Shown in pieces: positions 9,485 to 20,413 of a DNA stretch of 64,000 nt (position 1 is its first letter; each line of letters begins with the position of its first letter). The notes below the pieces were generated by a model that ran no database searches, was not told the origin of the DNA, and saw nothing but the letters and a program-made list of their open reading frames with translations. Made by a program: the position numbers and the translations under genes. Origin of the DNA: Actinokineospora sp. NBRC 105648 (GTDB taxonomy: Bacteria > Actinomycetota > Actinomycetes > Mycobacteriales > Pseudonocardiaceae); NCBI RefSeq assembly GCF_030269645.1, contig NZ_BSTR01000021.1, positions 1 to 64,000 of the forward strand. The letters are read 5' to 3'.

Positions 9485-12271
<2,787 letters not shown>

Positions 12272-12502
12272 GCACCCGGCCGGGTCGGCGGTCGACTCGG
12301 CCAGGTCACCTCCTGTCACGCGTTCCCCGGTTCCGCCTGGCTAGCCTGGACACCGTCGGCACGAGATACACCCGTTCCGGGTAACTCGGGTCGTCCTTGT
12401 TGGCGGGCTGTGACCGGGTGGGTGCTTGCCGTGCGCCACCCGGATGACCAGGTCGTAATCGCTTCCCGGTTACGCTGGACGTGGTGACCGCGTGGAAGGT
12501 GG

Positions 12503-14557
12503 GTGGGGGGCCTGAACGGGAACGGCAGGGCCGGTGCCGAGGCGCCGAAGGGGTCCGAGGGGTCGATGACCCACCGGGCGCGCAGCGTGCTGTCCATCAG
12601 GCCGTTCCGCAGGCTCTGGGGTGTCACCTACCTGTGCAGCGTCGGTGACTGGCTCTCGCTGCTGGCGCTCGCGGGCCTGGCGTCCAAGCTGACCGAGGAC
12701 TACAAGGCGCAGAGCTTCGCCTTCGCCGGTGTGGTGCTCACCCAACTGCTCCCGGGGCTGCTCTTCGCGCCGCTGGGCGGCCTGTTCGCCGACCGGTTCG
12801 ACCGGCGCAAGGTGATGGTCTTCGCCGACATCGCGCGCTGCGGGTTGTTCCTCTCGATCGCCATCGTCGGCTCGCCGTGGTGGCTGTTCGCGGGCAACTT
12901 CCTGGTCGGCTGCTGCGCGCTGCTGTGGATCCCGTCCAAGGACGCCGCGGTCCCGAACCTGCTGCGCAGGCCCGACCAGGTGGAGACGGCCAACCAGCTC
13001 GGCATGGTGATGACCTACGGCATCGCGGTCATCAGCGGCGCGGGCCTCTACGCGGCCATCACCGGCATCGCCACCAACCTCAACCTGCAGCCCGACGACT
13101 CGGGCATGGGGGTGGCCAAGGTCATCCTGATGATCAACGGCCTGCTCTACCTGAGCAGCGCGATCATCGTCGCCACCCGGATCCCGGAGCTGTCCCGGCG
13201 CGTCGTCAGCGCCACGGAGCAGGGGGAGGAGGCGGCCAAGACCGGCATCATGGCGATGATCCGGGACGCTGGCCGGTTCGTGCGCACCACCCCGATAGTG
13301 CGCGGCCTGCTGATCGGCATGGTCGGCGCGTTCGCCGCCGCGGGCGCGCTGGTCGGCTCGGCCCAGCTCTACGCCAACAGCCTCGGCGGCGGCGATGGCG
13401 CGTTCGGCCTGCTGTTCGTCGCGCTGTTCATCGGCCTGGCGACCGGCATGGGGACCGCGCCCAAGCTCGCCCTGCGGCTGCCGCGCAACCGGCTCTTCGG
13501 CATCGCGATCGTGGTCGCGGGCATCGCGCAGCTGCTGGTCGCGCTGTCCCCGCACCTGGCCGTCTCGCTGATCACCGTGGCCGTGCTCGGCGCGGGCGCG
13601 GGCATCGCGTTCCTGACCGGCGTGACGATCATCGGCACCCAGGTCGAGGACGCCATCCGGGGCCGGATCAACGCGATCTACCAGTCCCTGATGAAGATCA
13701 TCCTGGCCGGCGCGATGGCGCTGACGCCGGTGCTGGTCGGCCTGGTCCAGCCGCACAACATCACCCTGTTCGGCCGGGTGATGATCGTCGACGGCACCCG
13801 CCCGGTGCTGCTCGGCGCGGGCGTGCTGGCCGCGCTGGTCGGGATACTGGCCTACCGCCAGATGGACGACCGGCGCTCCGAGACGATCGTGTCCGACCTG
13901 CTGGCCGCGATCCGCCGCAAGCCGCGCCGCAGCACCGGGATGCTCATCGCGGTCGAGGGCGACACCCACCTCGACACCTCCACCCAGGCCGAACTGCTCG
14001 CCGACTGGCTGCGCGCCTCCGGCAAGAAGGAGGTCCTGCTCGCCACCGACCCGGCCCTCGACGACGTCCGGCTGCGCACCGTGCTCGTGGACGCCGGCCT
14101 CTCCAGCGCCCGCGCGCACGCGCTGGTCGCCGCGGCGGTCCGGGCCGACCTGGTAGAACGGCAGATCCAGCCCGCGCTGGACCGGGGCGCACTGGTGGTG
14201 ATGGAGCGGTTCATCGACAGCCCGCTCGCCCACCTCTCGGTCGCCGCGGGCCTGGACCCGGCCGAGCTCGAGGGCCTGGCCGACTGGGCCACGGTACGGC
14301 TGCGGCCGGACATCACGATCCTGCTCGACCGCGACCCCAGCACCCTGCAACCGCGCGCGGGCAGCGCGGAGCATCATTGGCACGTGCAGAGCGTGCTCAC
14401 CGACATGGCCGCCGCCGACCCCGACCGCTACGTGGTCGTCGACGGCGACGGCAGCCCCGAGGGCGTCCACGACCGGGTCCGCCTGGCCGTGCAGACCACC
14501 ATGGCGGGCCGCAAGCTGGCCAGGCTGGAGCCGGTGCCCGCCGAGGCGGGCTCATGA
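12503..14557 (+). CDS. MFS transporter fused to a degenerate thymidylate-kinase-like domain
   Basis: Two-domain protein of 684 residues. Residues about 30-470 are a 12-helix major facilitator, with GGLFADRFDRRKVMV as the loop 2-3 signature. Residues about 480-684 align with bacterial dTMP kinase: GMLIAVEGD, then DWLRASGKKEVLLATDP, LVERQIQPALDRGALVV, ERFIDSPLAHLSVAAG and ITILLDRDP. The Walker A loop, normally EGGDGAGKST, is EGDTHLDTST here, so the phosphate-binding Gly residues and Lys are gone (Thr492 replaces Lys), and the DR-Y/F motif is ERF. MFS-Tmk fusions with intact kinases are known in Streptomyces; here kinase activity is unlikely. GTG 12503 is used; ATG 12566 is an alternative. The gene overlaps holB by ATGA. 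Confidence 0.85.
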   Translation: MGGLNGNGRAGAEAPKGSEGSMTHRARSVLSIRPFRRLWGVTYLCSVGDWLSLLALAGLASKLTEDYKAQSFAFAGVVLTQLLPGLLFAPLGGLFADRFDRRKVMVFADIARCGLFLSIAIVGSPWWLFAGNFLVGCCALLWIPSKDAAVPNLLRRPDQVETANQLGMVMTYGIAVISGAGLYAAITGIATNLNLQPDDSGMGVAKVILMINGLLYLSSAIIVATRIPELSRRVVSATEQGEEAAKTGIMAMIRDAGRFVRTTPIVRGLLIGMVGAFAAAGALVGSAQLYANSLGGGDGAFGLLFVALFIGLATGMGTAPKLALRLPRNRLFGIAIVVAGIAQLLVALSPHLAVSLITVAVLGAGAGIAFLTGVTIIGTQVEDAIRGRINAIYQSLMKIILAGAMALTPVLVGLVQPHNITLFGRVMIVDGTRPVLLGAGVLAALVGILAYRQMDDRRSETIVSDLLAAIRRKPRRSTGMLIAVEGDTHLDTSTQAELLADWLRASGKKEVLLATDPALDDVRLRTVLVDAGLSSARAHALVAAAVRADLVERQIQPALDRGALVVMERFIDSPLAHLSVAAGLDPAELEGLADWATVRLRPDITILLDRDPSTLQPRAGSAEHHWHVQSVLTDMAAADPDRYVVVDGDGSPEGVHDRVRLAVQTTMAGRKLARLEPVPAEAGS

Positions 14558-15741
14558 CGGTCTGGTCCCAGCTGGTCGGCCAGCCCGACGCGGTGGAGGT
14601 CCTGCACACCGCGGCCAAGGCGGCCGCCAACCTGGTCGACGGCACCGGCACGGCAGCGGGCATGACCCACGCCTGGCTGTTCACCGGCCCCCCGGGCTCC
14701 GGCCGCTCGGTCGCCGCCCGCGCCTTCGCGGCCGCACTGGAGTGCACCACCGGCGACGCAGGCTGCGGTCAGTGCCAGGGCTGCCACACCGCGATGTCCG
14801 GCACTCACGCGGATGTCCGGATGGTGGTCCCCGAGGGCCTGTCGATCTCGGTGGCCGAGATGCGCGCGCTGGTCCAGACCTCAGCCCGCCGCCCGACCGG
14901 CGGCCGCTGGCAGGTCGTCGTGATCACCGACGCCGACCGCCTGACCGAAGGCGCCGCCAACGCCCTGCTCAAGGCAGTCGAGGAACCACCACCGCGCACG
15001 GTTTTCCTGTTGTGCGCCCCCTCCGACCACCCCGACGACGTCTCCGTGACGATCCGTTCCCGCTGCCGGGTGATCGCCCTGCGCACCCCCGCACCACCGG
15101 CCATCGCCGAGGTCCTGCAACTACGCGACCGCATCGACGCGGACACCGCGAAATGGGCAGCCTCTGTCTGCGGCGGCCACGTAGGCCGAGCCCGCCGCCT
15201 CGCCACCGACCCAGCCGCCCGCGAACGCCGGGACAAGGTCCTCCGAATCCCGATCAACCTCCGCAGACTCTCCGACGTCTTCGACGCGGCCGACGACCTG
15301 GTCAAGGCAGCCGAAACAGACGCCACCGAAGTCAGCGGCTCACGCGACGAAGCCGAGAAGGACGCGCTGAAGACGGCGATGGGCGCAGGAGGCACGGGCA
15401 AGGGAACCGCCTCGGCGACCCGGGGAACGGCCGGAGCCATCAAGGAACTGGAACGCCGCCAGAAGTCCCGAGCCACCCGAACCCAGCGCGACGCACTGGA
15501 CCTGGCCCTGGTCGACCTGGCCGGCTTCTATCGAGACGTGCTGGTCACAGCCTCCGGCGCACCTGCGGCACTGAACCACCCGGACCACGCGGAAAGCTCC
15601 GGCCAGGCAGCGGAACGCTGGACACCGGAGTCGGCACTGCGCAGGTTGGAAGCGGTCCTGGACTGCCGTGAGGCGATTGAGCTGAACGTCAAGCCGAGGA
15701 TCGCGATAGAAGCGATGGTCACCCAGCTGTACATGGGCTGA
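14554..15741 (+). CDS. holB: DNA polymerase III delta-prime subunit
   Basis: Clamp-loader subunit of 395 residues. It has an AAA+ fold with TGPPGSGRSVAARAFA in place of a true Walker A (Arg replaces Lys, usual for delta-prime, which does not bind ATP). Four cysteines form the zinc site (LECTTGDAGCGQCQGCH). The SRC motif that contributes the arginine finger to neighbouring subunits is IRSRCRVIAL, and ALLKAVEEPP is the conserved sensor region. An insertion of about 60 residues rich in Gly, Thr and Lys (near GAGGTGKGTAS) precedes the C-terminal collar domain. Its ATG overlaps the stop of the MFS-kinase gene, showing translational coupling. Confidence 0.93.
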   Translation: MTVWSQLVGQPDAVEVLHTAAKAAANLVDGTGTAAGMTHAWLFTGPPGSGRSVAARAFAAALECTTGDAGCGQCQGCHTAMSGTHADVRMVVPEGLSISVAEMRALVQTSARRPTGGRWQVVVITDADRLTEGAANALLKAVEEPPPRTVFLLCAPSDHPDDVSVTIRSRCRVIALRTPAPPAIAEVLQLRDRIDADTAKWAASVCGGHVGRARRLATDPAARERRDKVLRIPINLRRLSDVFDAADDLVKAAETDATEVSGSRDEAEKDALKTAMGAGGTGKGTASATRGTAGAIKELERRQKSRATRTQRDALDLALVDLAGFYRDVLVTASGAPAALNHPDHAESSGQAAERWTPESALRRLEAVLDCREAIELNVKPRIAIEAMVTQLYMG

Positions 15742-15861
15742 CCGAACTCCGCTGGAACGCAAAAGAAGATTCCCGACTCGCTGACACGTAACAGGATCCC
15801 GCCCCCGCTGGTACCGCAGCGGTGAGGCCGACCCCGCTGGAACGCAAGTCCCGTTACGGAT

Positions 15862-16000
15862 GCTCGATCTAGTGGACTTGCTTCGTGTGGGGGGAGAGTG
15901 CCGCTAAACTTGCCGTGGGTGGGGATGCCCTTACCCTGCCCTTTTCTCTCCACCGCGGTGCTCTAGGGGCCCCGCACGAAGCGAGTTCACTAGATCGAGC
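15862..16000 (+). repeat. 139-bp palindromic module, type A
   Basis: It begins GCTCGATCTAGTGGACT and ends AGTTCACTAGATCGAGC. The arms pair for about 40 bp. Nearly all imperfections are G opposite T, which would be G-U pairs in RNA. The terminal loop region contains CGCTAAACTTG and GGTGGGGATGCCCTT, conserved in all four modules of the window. The other type A copy is at 25949-26086, inverted. Confidence 0.9.
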
Positions 16001-16101
16001 CCCCGTCTTTTCCTCGGGCAGCCCAAGCGATGAGCCGCCGAAGACGGTCGACCGTAGGTCGGTGTGCGGCACACCCCACGAGCTGCCCGAGTAAGAGCGG
16101 G
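16001..16101. repeat. Central spacer between the two modules of copy 1
   Basis: The spacer is bounded by a 10-bp inverted repeat, CTCGGGCAGC (16013-16022) and GCTGCCCGAG (16082-16091). The bases between these differ much more from the other locus than the modules do, although GAGCC and GTCGACC are shared. Confidence 0.7.
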
Positions 16102-16240
16102 GCTCGATTGGCTGGACTGCCTTCGCGTGGGGCCCCTAGAGCACCGCGGTGGGGAAAAGCGTGGGGTGAAGGGCATCCCCACCACAGGTCAAGTTTAGCG
16201 GTGCTCTCCCCCCACACGAAGGCAGTCCACCCAATCGAGC
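16102..16240 (-). repeat. 139-bp palindromic module, type B
   Basis: On the complement it begins GCTCGATTGGGTGGACTG and ends CAGTCCAGCCAATCGAGC. Compared with type A, the outer arm changes CTAG to TGGG, and three of those changes are matched on the opposite arm. It carries the conserved CGCTAAACTTG and GGTGGGGATGCCCTT segments. The second type B copy is at 25716-25854. Confidence 0.9.
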
Positions 16241-16287
16241 ACAAACGTAACGGGTGTTGCGTACCAGCGGGCTCAGCATTTAGAGAT

Positions 16288-16431
16288 TGGAAAGATTGAG
16301 GGCAAAGATAAGGGCAAGGGGTGGGGGGTGGGAAATGCGGGAAAAGAGGAGTGCGGGAAAGGGGAGTGGGAAGGAAGGGCGAAGCGGGAAAAGGGGAGGT
16401 GTGGGAAGGGGGGCGGTGGGAGGGAATGGGA
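16288..16431 (+). other. Nearly homopurine, G-rich tract of about 140 bp
   Basis: The + strand is almost entirely A and G, with recurring GGGAAAAG, GGGGAGTGGGAAGG and runs of up to seven G. It lies between the compound repeat and the terminator of the minus-strand gene, so the RNA of that gene would be pyrimidine-rich here. G-quadruplex or triplex formation is possible. No coding sequence is recognised. Confidence 0.6.
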
Positions 16432-16463
16432 GCGGCCCTTGTCCGTTGGTGGACAAGGGCCGC
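16432..16463 (-). terminator. Hairpin terminator for the secreted protein gene at 16508
   Basis: A perfect 13-bp stem (GCGGCCCTTGTCC) with a six-base loop, 45 bases beyond the stop codon of the minus-strand gene. Confidence 0.75.
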
Positions 16464-16507
16464 TGGTGATCAGGTTTGGGTGCCGGGGGCGCCCGGGTGT
16501 CGGTTGG

Positions 16508-18145
16508 TTAGCTGGTTGCCTTCGGCTTTGTCCGGGCCGTGGCGGGCCGGCGGCGGTTGGGGAGTGCGGCCACCAGGACGACCCCCACCAGCAGCATCGC
16601 CGTGCCGGTCCAGAAGATCGGCACGGCCTGGTAGGCCGCGTTGGTGTAAGCCAGTGGCGGCGGGGTCGCCTTGCCCTGCGGTGCCGGTGCGGGTGGGTTG
16701 ACCGGCTGTTGTGTCGCCGTCCCGCAGATCACTCCGCCGGTTGGTGCGTAGGCCCGGGCGACCTGTTCGCCCAGGGAGACCTGGGCCAGTGCGGAGGGCA
16801 GGTTGGGCAGGCCCAGTGCGTCGGTGGGGAGGATCTGGAGGTCGAGCATGCGTGCGGTGGCGCCCAGTTGGAAGCCCTTGAAGGGCTGGGTGGACTCTTC
16901 GCTCTTCTGGTTGAGGCCGGCGACCGAGAGGCGGATGACGCCCAGGTCCAGCTTCTTCAGGCCGTTCGCCAGTGCGTCCTGCAGGCCCTGGCCACCTGCC
17001 AGGAGGCCGCCGATGATCGGGAGCTTGTCCAGGCCGGGGACGGCGGTGCCGGTGGGCAGTGGGATGCCGATCGGGATGTCCAGTTTCGGGTTGGCGGCGT
17101 CGAGTCGGCCGAGGCTCTTGCCGCCCTGGACGACGTCGAGGACCGGTGCCGTGTACTGGACCGTGGAGGTCGCCTTGTCGCCGGTGGAGGTGACCGTCAG
17201 GGTTGGCTGGCTGACGACGTTGATCGATACCTCGAAGGGGGTGCCCGCGAGCAGCTTGACGGCTGCCACCTGCATGGTGGAGACGGACTGGACCGCCTTG
17301 TTGGGGGAGCCCGGGATGTCGACGAGCCGGACCACCGAGCGGGCCGAGAGGGTGTTCGGCAGGCTCAGGAGGGAGCCGGTGGTGCTTCCCTGGCCGCCGA
17401 GTACGCCGCCGAGGGTGCTCAGTGGGCCGGTCAGGCCCTTGAGGCCGTCGATGATCGCCAGGTCACCGGCGTTGTCGAGGTTGGGGGCGTCGAAGACACC
17501 GGTCAGGTCGGTCACGCCGGGCAGGGTCGGGATGGCGTTGAGCGCCGACAGGCTGGCCAGCTCGGTCGACGCGTCGGAGATGGTGTTGACGCACGGTCCG
17601 AGGGTGTCGCTCCACTGCGCCTGCACGCGCCCGTTGAGCACACCGGCCTTGACCAGTGTGTCCAGCGGCGACGACGGCGGGTTGATACCGCCGGTGCGCG
17701 GTTCGGCGTTGTTCGGGGGTGCGGTCTGCGCGAGCGCGCCCGGCGTCTGCGGGCTCGCGCCCTGCACGGCGATGCCGCCGGGGGAGGCCTGCGCGATCGA
17801 CTTCTCGAAGGCCAGGTAGGCCTCGGAGTTCGCCTGCGCGCTGGCCAGCCCGAACCCGAGCTCCACGGCCGACTGCTTGGGCAGCTTGTCCTCGGCCCCC
17901 GGGATGATCGACTTGGTCGGTGCCGAGTTCGGCAGCAGCCGGACCACCGCCAGGCCGGTGCCGGCGTCGGCGACCGCGTGCCCGAGCGGCTGCGGGCCGA
18001 CCGGTGCGGACGGGGGCGGGGCCGTCGGGCTGGCGGGTGGCGGTACCGGCGTCGTGGGCACCTGGGCCGCCGCGGGGCCCGCGGCCAACACCAGCACGGA
18101 AGCCACCGCGGGCACCGCCAGCACGGCGGGCAGACGTCGCTGCAT
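16508..18145 (-). CDS. Secreted, C-terminally membrane-anchored protein of unknown function
   Basis: A 545-residue protein. The N-terminus MQRRLPAVLAVPAVASVLVL ending AAAQV is a signal peptide. A Pro-rich stretch follows, then a long extracellular region with repeated Ala/Ser/Leu segments (SAVELGFGLASAQAN, LGRLDAANPKLDIPIGIPLP) that looks beta-rich. Near the C-terminus AVPIFWTGTAMLLVGVVLV-AAL is a membrane helix, followed by a basic tail (NRRRPATARTKPK). So the protein is exported and tethered with a short cytoplasmic tail. ATG 18145 has GAGGACC upstream; the frame runs back to 18181 without a better signal. It points away from tRNA-Thr. No family of known function is recognised. Confidence 0.8.
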   Translation of the reverse strand: MQRRLPAVLAVPAVASVLVLAAGPAAAQVPTTPVPPPASPTAPPPSAPVGPQPLGHAVADAGTGLAVVRLLPNSAPTKSIIPGAEDKLPKQSAVELGFGLASAQANSEAYLAFEKSIAQASPGGIAVQGASPQTPGALAQTAPPNNAEPRTGGINPPSSPLDTLVKAGVLNGRVQAQWSDTLGPCVNTISDASTELASLSALNAIPTLPGVTDLTGVFDAPNLDNAGDLAIIDGLKGLTGPLSTLGGVLGGQGSTTGSLLSLPNTLSARSVVRLVDIPGSPNKAVQSVSTMQVAAVKLLAGTPFEVSINVVSQPTLTVTSTGDKATSTVQYTAPVLDVVQGGKSLGRLDAANPKLDIPIGIPLPTGTAVPGLDKLPIIGGLLAGGQGLQDALANGLKKLDLGVIRLSVAGLNQKSEESTQPFKGFQLGATARMLDLQILPTDALGLPNLPSALAQVSLGEQVARAYAPTGGVICGTATQQPVNPPAPAPQGKATPPPLAYTNAAYQAVPIFWTGTAMLLVGVVLVAALPNRRRPATARTKPKATS

Positions 18146-18226
18146 CGTCGGGGTCCTCCTCGTCACGCAGTTCGCTACCAACCAGTAAACGACGCGGGCC
18201 CCTGCTGGTGACGCGGGGGTACCCGG

Positions 18227-18232
18227 TATAGT
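18227..18232 (+). promoter_or_regulatory. Putative -10 box of the tRNA-Thr gene
   Basis: TATAGT lies 13 bases before the mature tRNA start, in a region otherwise rich in G and C. A clear -35 box at ideal spacing is not seen. Confidence 0.4.
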
Positions 18233-18245
18233 GGTTCTCGGTCAC

Positions 18246-18319
18246 GCCGCCTTAGCTCAGTCGGCCAGAGCGGTTCACTCGTAATGAACAGGTCAAGGGT
18301 TCGATTCCCTTAGGCGGCT
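18246..18319 (+). tRNA. tRNA-Thr (anticodon CGU)
   Basis: Acceptor stem GCCGCCT pairs with AGGCGGC. The D arm has GCTCAG...CTAGAGC-like pairing. The anticodon loop is ACTCGTAAT, giving anticodon CGT, which reads the ACG codon. The T arm has GGGTTCGATTCCC. The discriminator base is T and CCA is encoded (18320-18322). It stands alone between two intergenic hairpins, inside the segment bounded by the compound repeats. Confidence 0.97.
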
Positions 18320-18334
18320 CCACCGTAGACGCAG

Positions 18335-18373
18335 GTCAGGCCCCGTCCAACCACTGGTTGGACGGGGCCTGAC
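18335..18373 (+). terminator. Terminator after tRNA-Thr
   Basis: A 19-bp perfect inverted repeat (GTCAGGCCCCGTCCAACCA and its complement) around a single central base, 16 bases after the tRNA. In practice a stem of about 17 bp with a small loop forms. Confidence 0.8.
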
Positions 18374-18468
18374 GTGTTCGCGGGGCTGGCCCCAGTGGCG
18401 GATCCGGTCCTGCGGGGGTGGCGGGAAATACCAGGCCAGGGGGGCGGGGGCGCCGGTAGCGTGCGGGC

Positions 18469-19098
18469 GTGAACCTCTTCGCTGACGCCATCACCACCGA
18501 GGCCGGGTTGCGGGACATCTACGAGGCGCCGGGGCCGAGGGCGGATGCGAAGGTCATCTCGGCCGTGGACGAGTTGGCGCGCGAGTTCGTGGCCTGCTCG
18601 ACGATGTTGTTCATCGCGAGTTTCGACGCCGACGGCCGGTGCGACGTCACCCCGCGCGGTGGGGCCGCCGGGTTCGTGACGGTGCTGGACACCGGTGAGG
18701 TGGTCGTGCCGGACGCCACCGGGAACAAGCGGATCGACACCTTCCGCAACGTCGTGCAGACCGGGCGGGTCGGGTTGATCTTCCTGATCCCGGGCCGGGG
18801 GCAGACGTTGCGGGTCAACGGTCGGGCCTGCGTTTCCGCCCGTCCTGAGCTGCTGGAAACCCTTACCGCCGTAGGGAAGCCGCCGCGGGCGGCGTTGGTG
18901 GTGGAGCCGGACGAGGTGTACACGCACTGCCCCAAGGCCTTCGTGCGGTCCGGGCTCTGGAAGCCCGACACCTGGCCGGACGCCGTCGCGCAGCCGGACC
19001 CGGCGGAGATCGCGCACGCGCACATCGGTGACCCGTCGATCACCGTCGAGGAGATCCGGCAGGACCAGGTCGACAGCCTGCTGTACCGGCTGGCCTAG
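18469..19098 (+). CDS. Pyridoxamine-5'-phosphate-oxidase-like FMN protein (MSMEG_1061 type)
   Basis: A 209-residue split-barrel flavoprotein. The recognisable core is LFIASFDADGRCDVTPRGG, then VVPDATGNKRIDTFRNVV and VGLIFLIPGRGQTLRVNGRA, which together form the FMN-binding barrel of this subfamily. The C-terminus has VYTHCPKAFVRSGLW. Members are oxidoreductase-like proteins of mostly unknown substrate in actinobacteria. It starts with GTG 18469; the ribosome-binding site is weak. It is followed 33 bases later by a small hypothetical gene in the same direction. Confidence 0.85.
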   Translation: MNLFADAITTEAGLRDIYEAPGPRADAKVISAVDELAREFVACSTMLFIASFDADGRCDVTPRGGAAGFVTVLDTGEVVVPDATGNKRIDTFRNVVQTGRVGLIFLIPGRGQTLRVNGRACVSARPELLETLTAVGKPPRAALVVEPDEVYTHCPKAFVRSGLWKPDTWPDAVAQPDPAEIAHAHIGDPSITVEEIRQDQVDSLLYRLA

Positions 19099-19131
19099 TC
19101 GCGAAACCTGGTTTCCAGCAATACTGGGAAG

Positions 19132-19566
19132 ATGAGCGACATCGAATACGTGCGCATGGTCGCCGAGACCGTGCTCGCGCGGCTCGGCGACCAGGCGGCC
19201 GAGTGGCGGCTGCTGTCGGTCGGGGAGGCGCCGGAGCGGGTGTCGCCGTTCCCACTCCCCAAGCCGTTCGGGGATCTACCCCCGTCGCGTGAGCTCCGAG
19301 CGACTGTCATGTGGAAGGCGACCGCGACCGGGGCGGCGACCGTGGGCTACTACAACTTCTCCCTCGACGTCCCCGTCCCGCTGGCCGTCGCCGCGATGGC
19401 CGACCAGATCCAGGACCACGCGATCGAGGAGAGCTGGGGCGCGGCGCTGCCACCGTGCCCGGACCACCAGCACCCGTTGAGCGTCACCACGATCGACGGC
19501 GTCGTCTCCTGGGCGTGCCCGAAAGACCCGCAACACCACTGCGAACCGCTGTTGCCGCGCACCTGA
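19132..19566 (+). CDS. Hypothetical protein with Cys/His-rich end
   Basis: A 144-residue soluble protein starting MSDIEYVRMVAETVLARLG. The C-terminal half contains CPDHQHPL and WACPKDPQHHCEP, a set of Cys and His that could bind a metal. No family is recognised. It is probably cotranscribed with the flavoprotein upstream and ends four bases from the convergent excalibur lipoprotein gene. Confidence 0.65.
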   Translation: MSDIEYVRMVAETVLARLGDQAAEWRLLSVGEAPERVSPFPLPKPFGDLPPSRELRATVMWKATATGAATVGYYNFSLDVPVPLAVAAMADQIQDHAIEESWGAALPPCPDHQHPLSVTTIDGVVSWACPKDPQHHCEPLLPRT

Positions 19567-19569
19567 GCA

Positions 19570-20310
19570 TCAGGTGTCGCAAGCGATCCCGTCCTTGTCG
19601 CGGTCGAGGGCCGCGCGGTAGCCGGGCTCGCCCCGGTGCATGGGTGCCGCGCCCGCCTTCTTGGCCTCGGCGCAGGACTTGTAGTACGCGCCGCCCTGTT
19701 CTGTTGGCGCGGCAACGGGTTCCTCGACCGGTGCCGGTGCTGGCGGCGGGGGCACGACGGGCACCAGCGGTTGGACGGCGCGCTTCGTGGTCACCGGCGT
19801 GCTGTCCGAACCGGAGCACGGTGCTCCCCAAAGGCCGAGGGCGGCGGTTTGCGCCACCTGCTGGGCGTCGGTCAACGTCAGCGAAGCCACCGCCGTGGTC
19901 TTGGCCATTCCCTTGCTGATGGCCGAAAGTGCGAAGTCCGTTCCGTCCGCGAGTGTCAGGTTACCGACATCGGACAGGTAGACCTGTTGTCCCGCAAGGA
20001 TTCCGCGCGCGTACTCCTGTGCTGCGGCCTGCCAGCACTCACCGGGAGCCGCGAGGCCGGCCACCACCACCTTCTTGCCCGCCGAGGTCAGGACGGTTCG
20101 GGCATCGACGACCTCCGACACCGTGGCTTTCGCCGGCGCGGTTGGTGTCGGCGTCGTGGTCGTGGTGGTCGGCTCCGCGGTTGTGGTCGAGACGGCGGGC
20201 GGTGCGCTGCCCACCGGCTCGGCCGCCGTCCGGTCGGTGGCGGCACAGCCCCCGAGCAACGCCAGGCACAGCAGTGACGTGCCCGCCACGGTGGTTCTCC
20301 GCGTCGCCAT
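19570..20310 (-). CDS. Lipoprotein with nuclease-like region and excalibur calcium-binding domain
   Basis: A 246-residue protein with signal LLCLALLGGC (lipobox LGGC), a Thr/Pro linker, then residues about 65-170 (VVDARTVLTSAGKKVVVAGL, GECWQAAAQEYARGILAGQ, LWGAPC) that resemble a staphylococcal-nuclease-like fold. The usual catalytic Arg and Asp are not clearly kept. A Pro-rich linker leads to the C-terminal excalibur motif, CAEAKKAGAAP followed by DRDKDGIACD, an EF-hand-like Ca2+ site. The product should be exported and lipid-anchored. Nuclease activity is doubtful. Confidence 0.8.
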   Translation of the reverse strand: MATRRTTVAGTSLLCLALLGGCAATDRTAAEPVGSAPPAVSTTTAEPTTTTTTPTPTAPAKATVSEVVDARTVLTSAGKKVVVAGLAAPGECWQAAAQEYARGILAGQQVYLSDVGNLTLADGTDFALSAISKGMAKTTAVASLTLTDAQQVAQTAALGLWGAPCSGSDSTPVTTKRAVQPLVPVVPPPPAPAPVEEPVAAPTEQGGAYYKSCAEAKKAGAAPMHRGEPGYRAALDRDKDGIACDT

Positions 20311-20413
20311 GGGGCTCCCTCCGAACCGGACGGTGTGGGGGGTGCATCGGTGCGTCGGTCACCAAGTGTTACTTGAACATTTAGTAGTCACTCGATCGTC
20401 GCAACGTCATCCC

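Larger units (their letters stand above)
15757..16300. repeat. Large compound repeat locus, copy 1 (inverted relative to 25664-26306)
   Basis: This gene-free stretch after holB holds, in order: degenerate 57-bp repeat units carrying CCAGCGGGGTCGG on the complement (15757-15840), a 139-bp hairpin module (15862-16000), a central spacer of 101 bp, a second module in the opposite direction (16102-16240), and a flank reading GTACCAGCGGGCTCAGC followed by TTTAGAGATTGGAAAGATT. The whole is itself an imperfect palindrome, because CGCTGGAACGCAAGTCCCG on the left reappears inverted as CGGGTGTTGCGTACCAGCG on the right. The same arrangement occurs in reverse orientation 9.4 kb downstream. Short open frames through it follow the palindrome and have no codon bias, so it is non-coding. 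Confidence 0.85.

Noticed and set aside
15862-16240. Linear-chromosome telomere palindromes
   Set aside because: The loci lie between housekeeping genes in the middle of a continuous window, with paired copies in inverted order.
15869-16299. Several short open frames across the palindromic modules
   Set aside because: They occur on both strands because of the symmetry, lack ribosome-binding sites, and differ between copies.
16328-18211. Plus-strand frame opposite the secreted protein
   Set aside because: The opposite strand has a signal peptide, membrane anchor and terminator; this frame has none and starts in the purine tract.
18246-18322. Integrative element attachment at tRNA-Thr
   Set aside because: No integrase gene and no direct repeat of the tRNA 3' end were found in the window.
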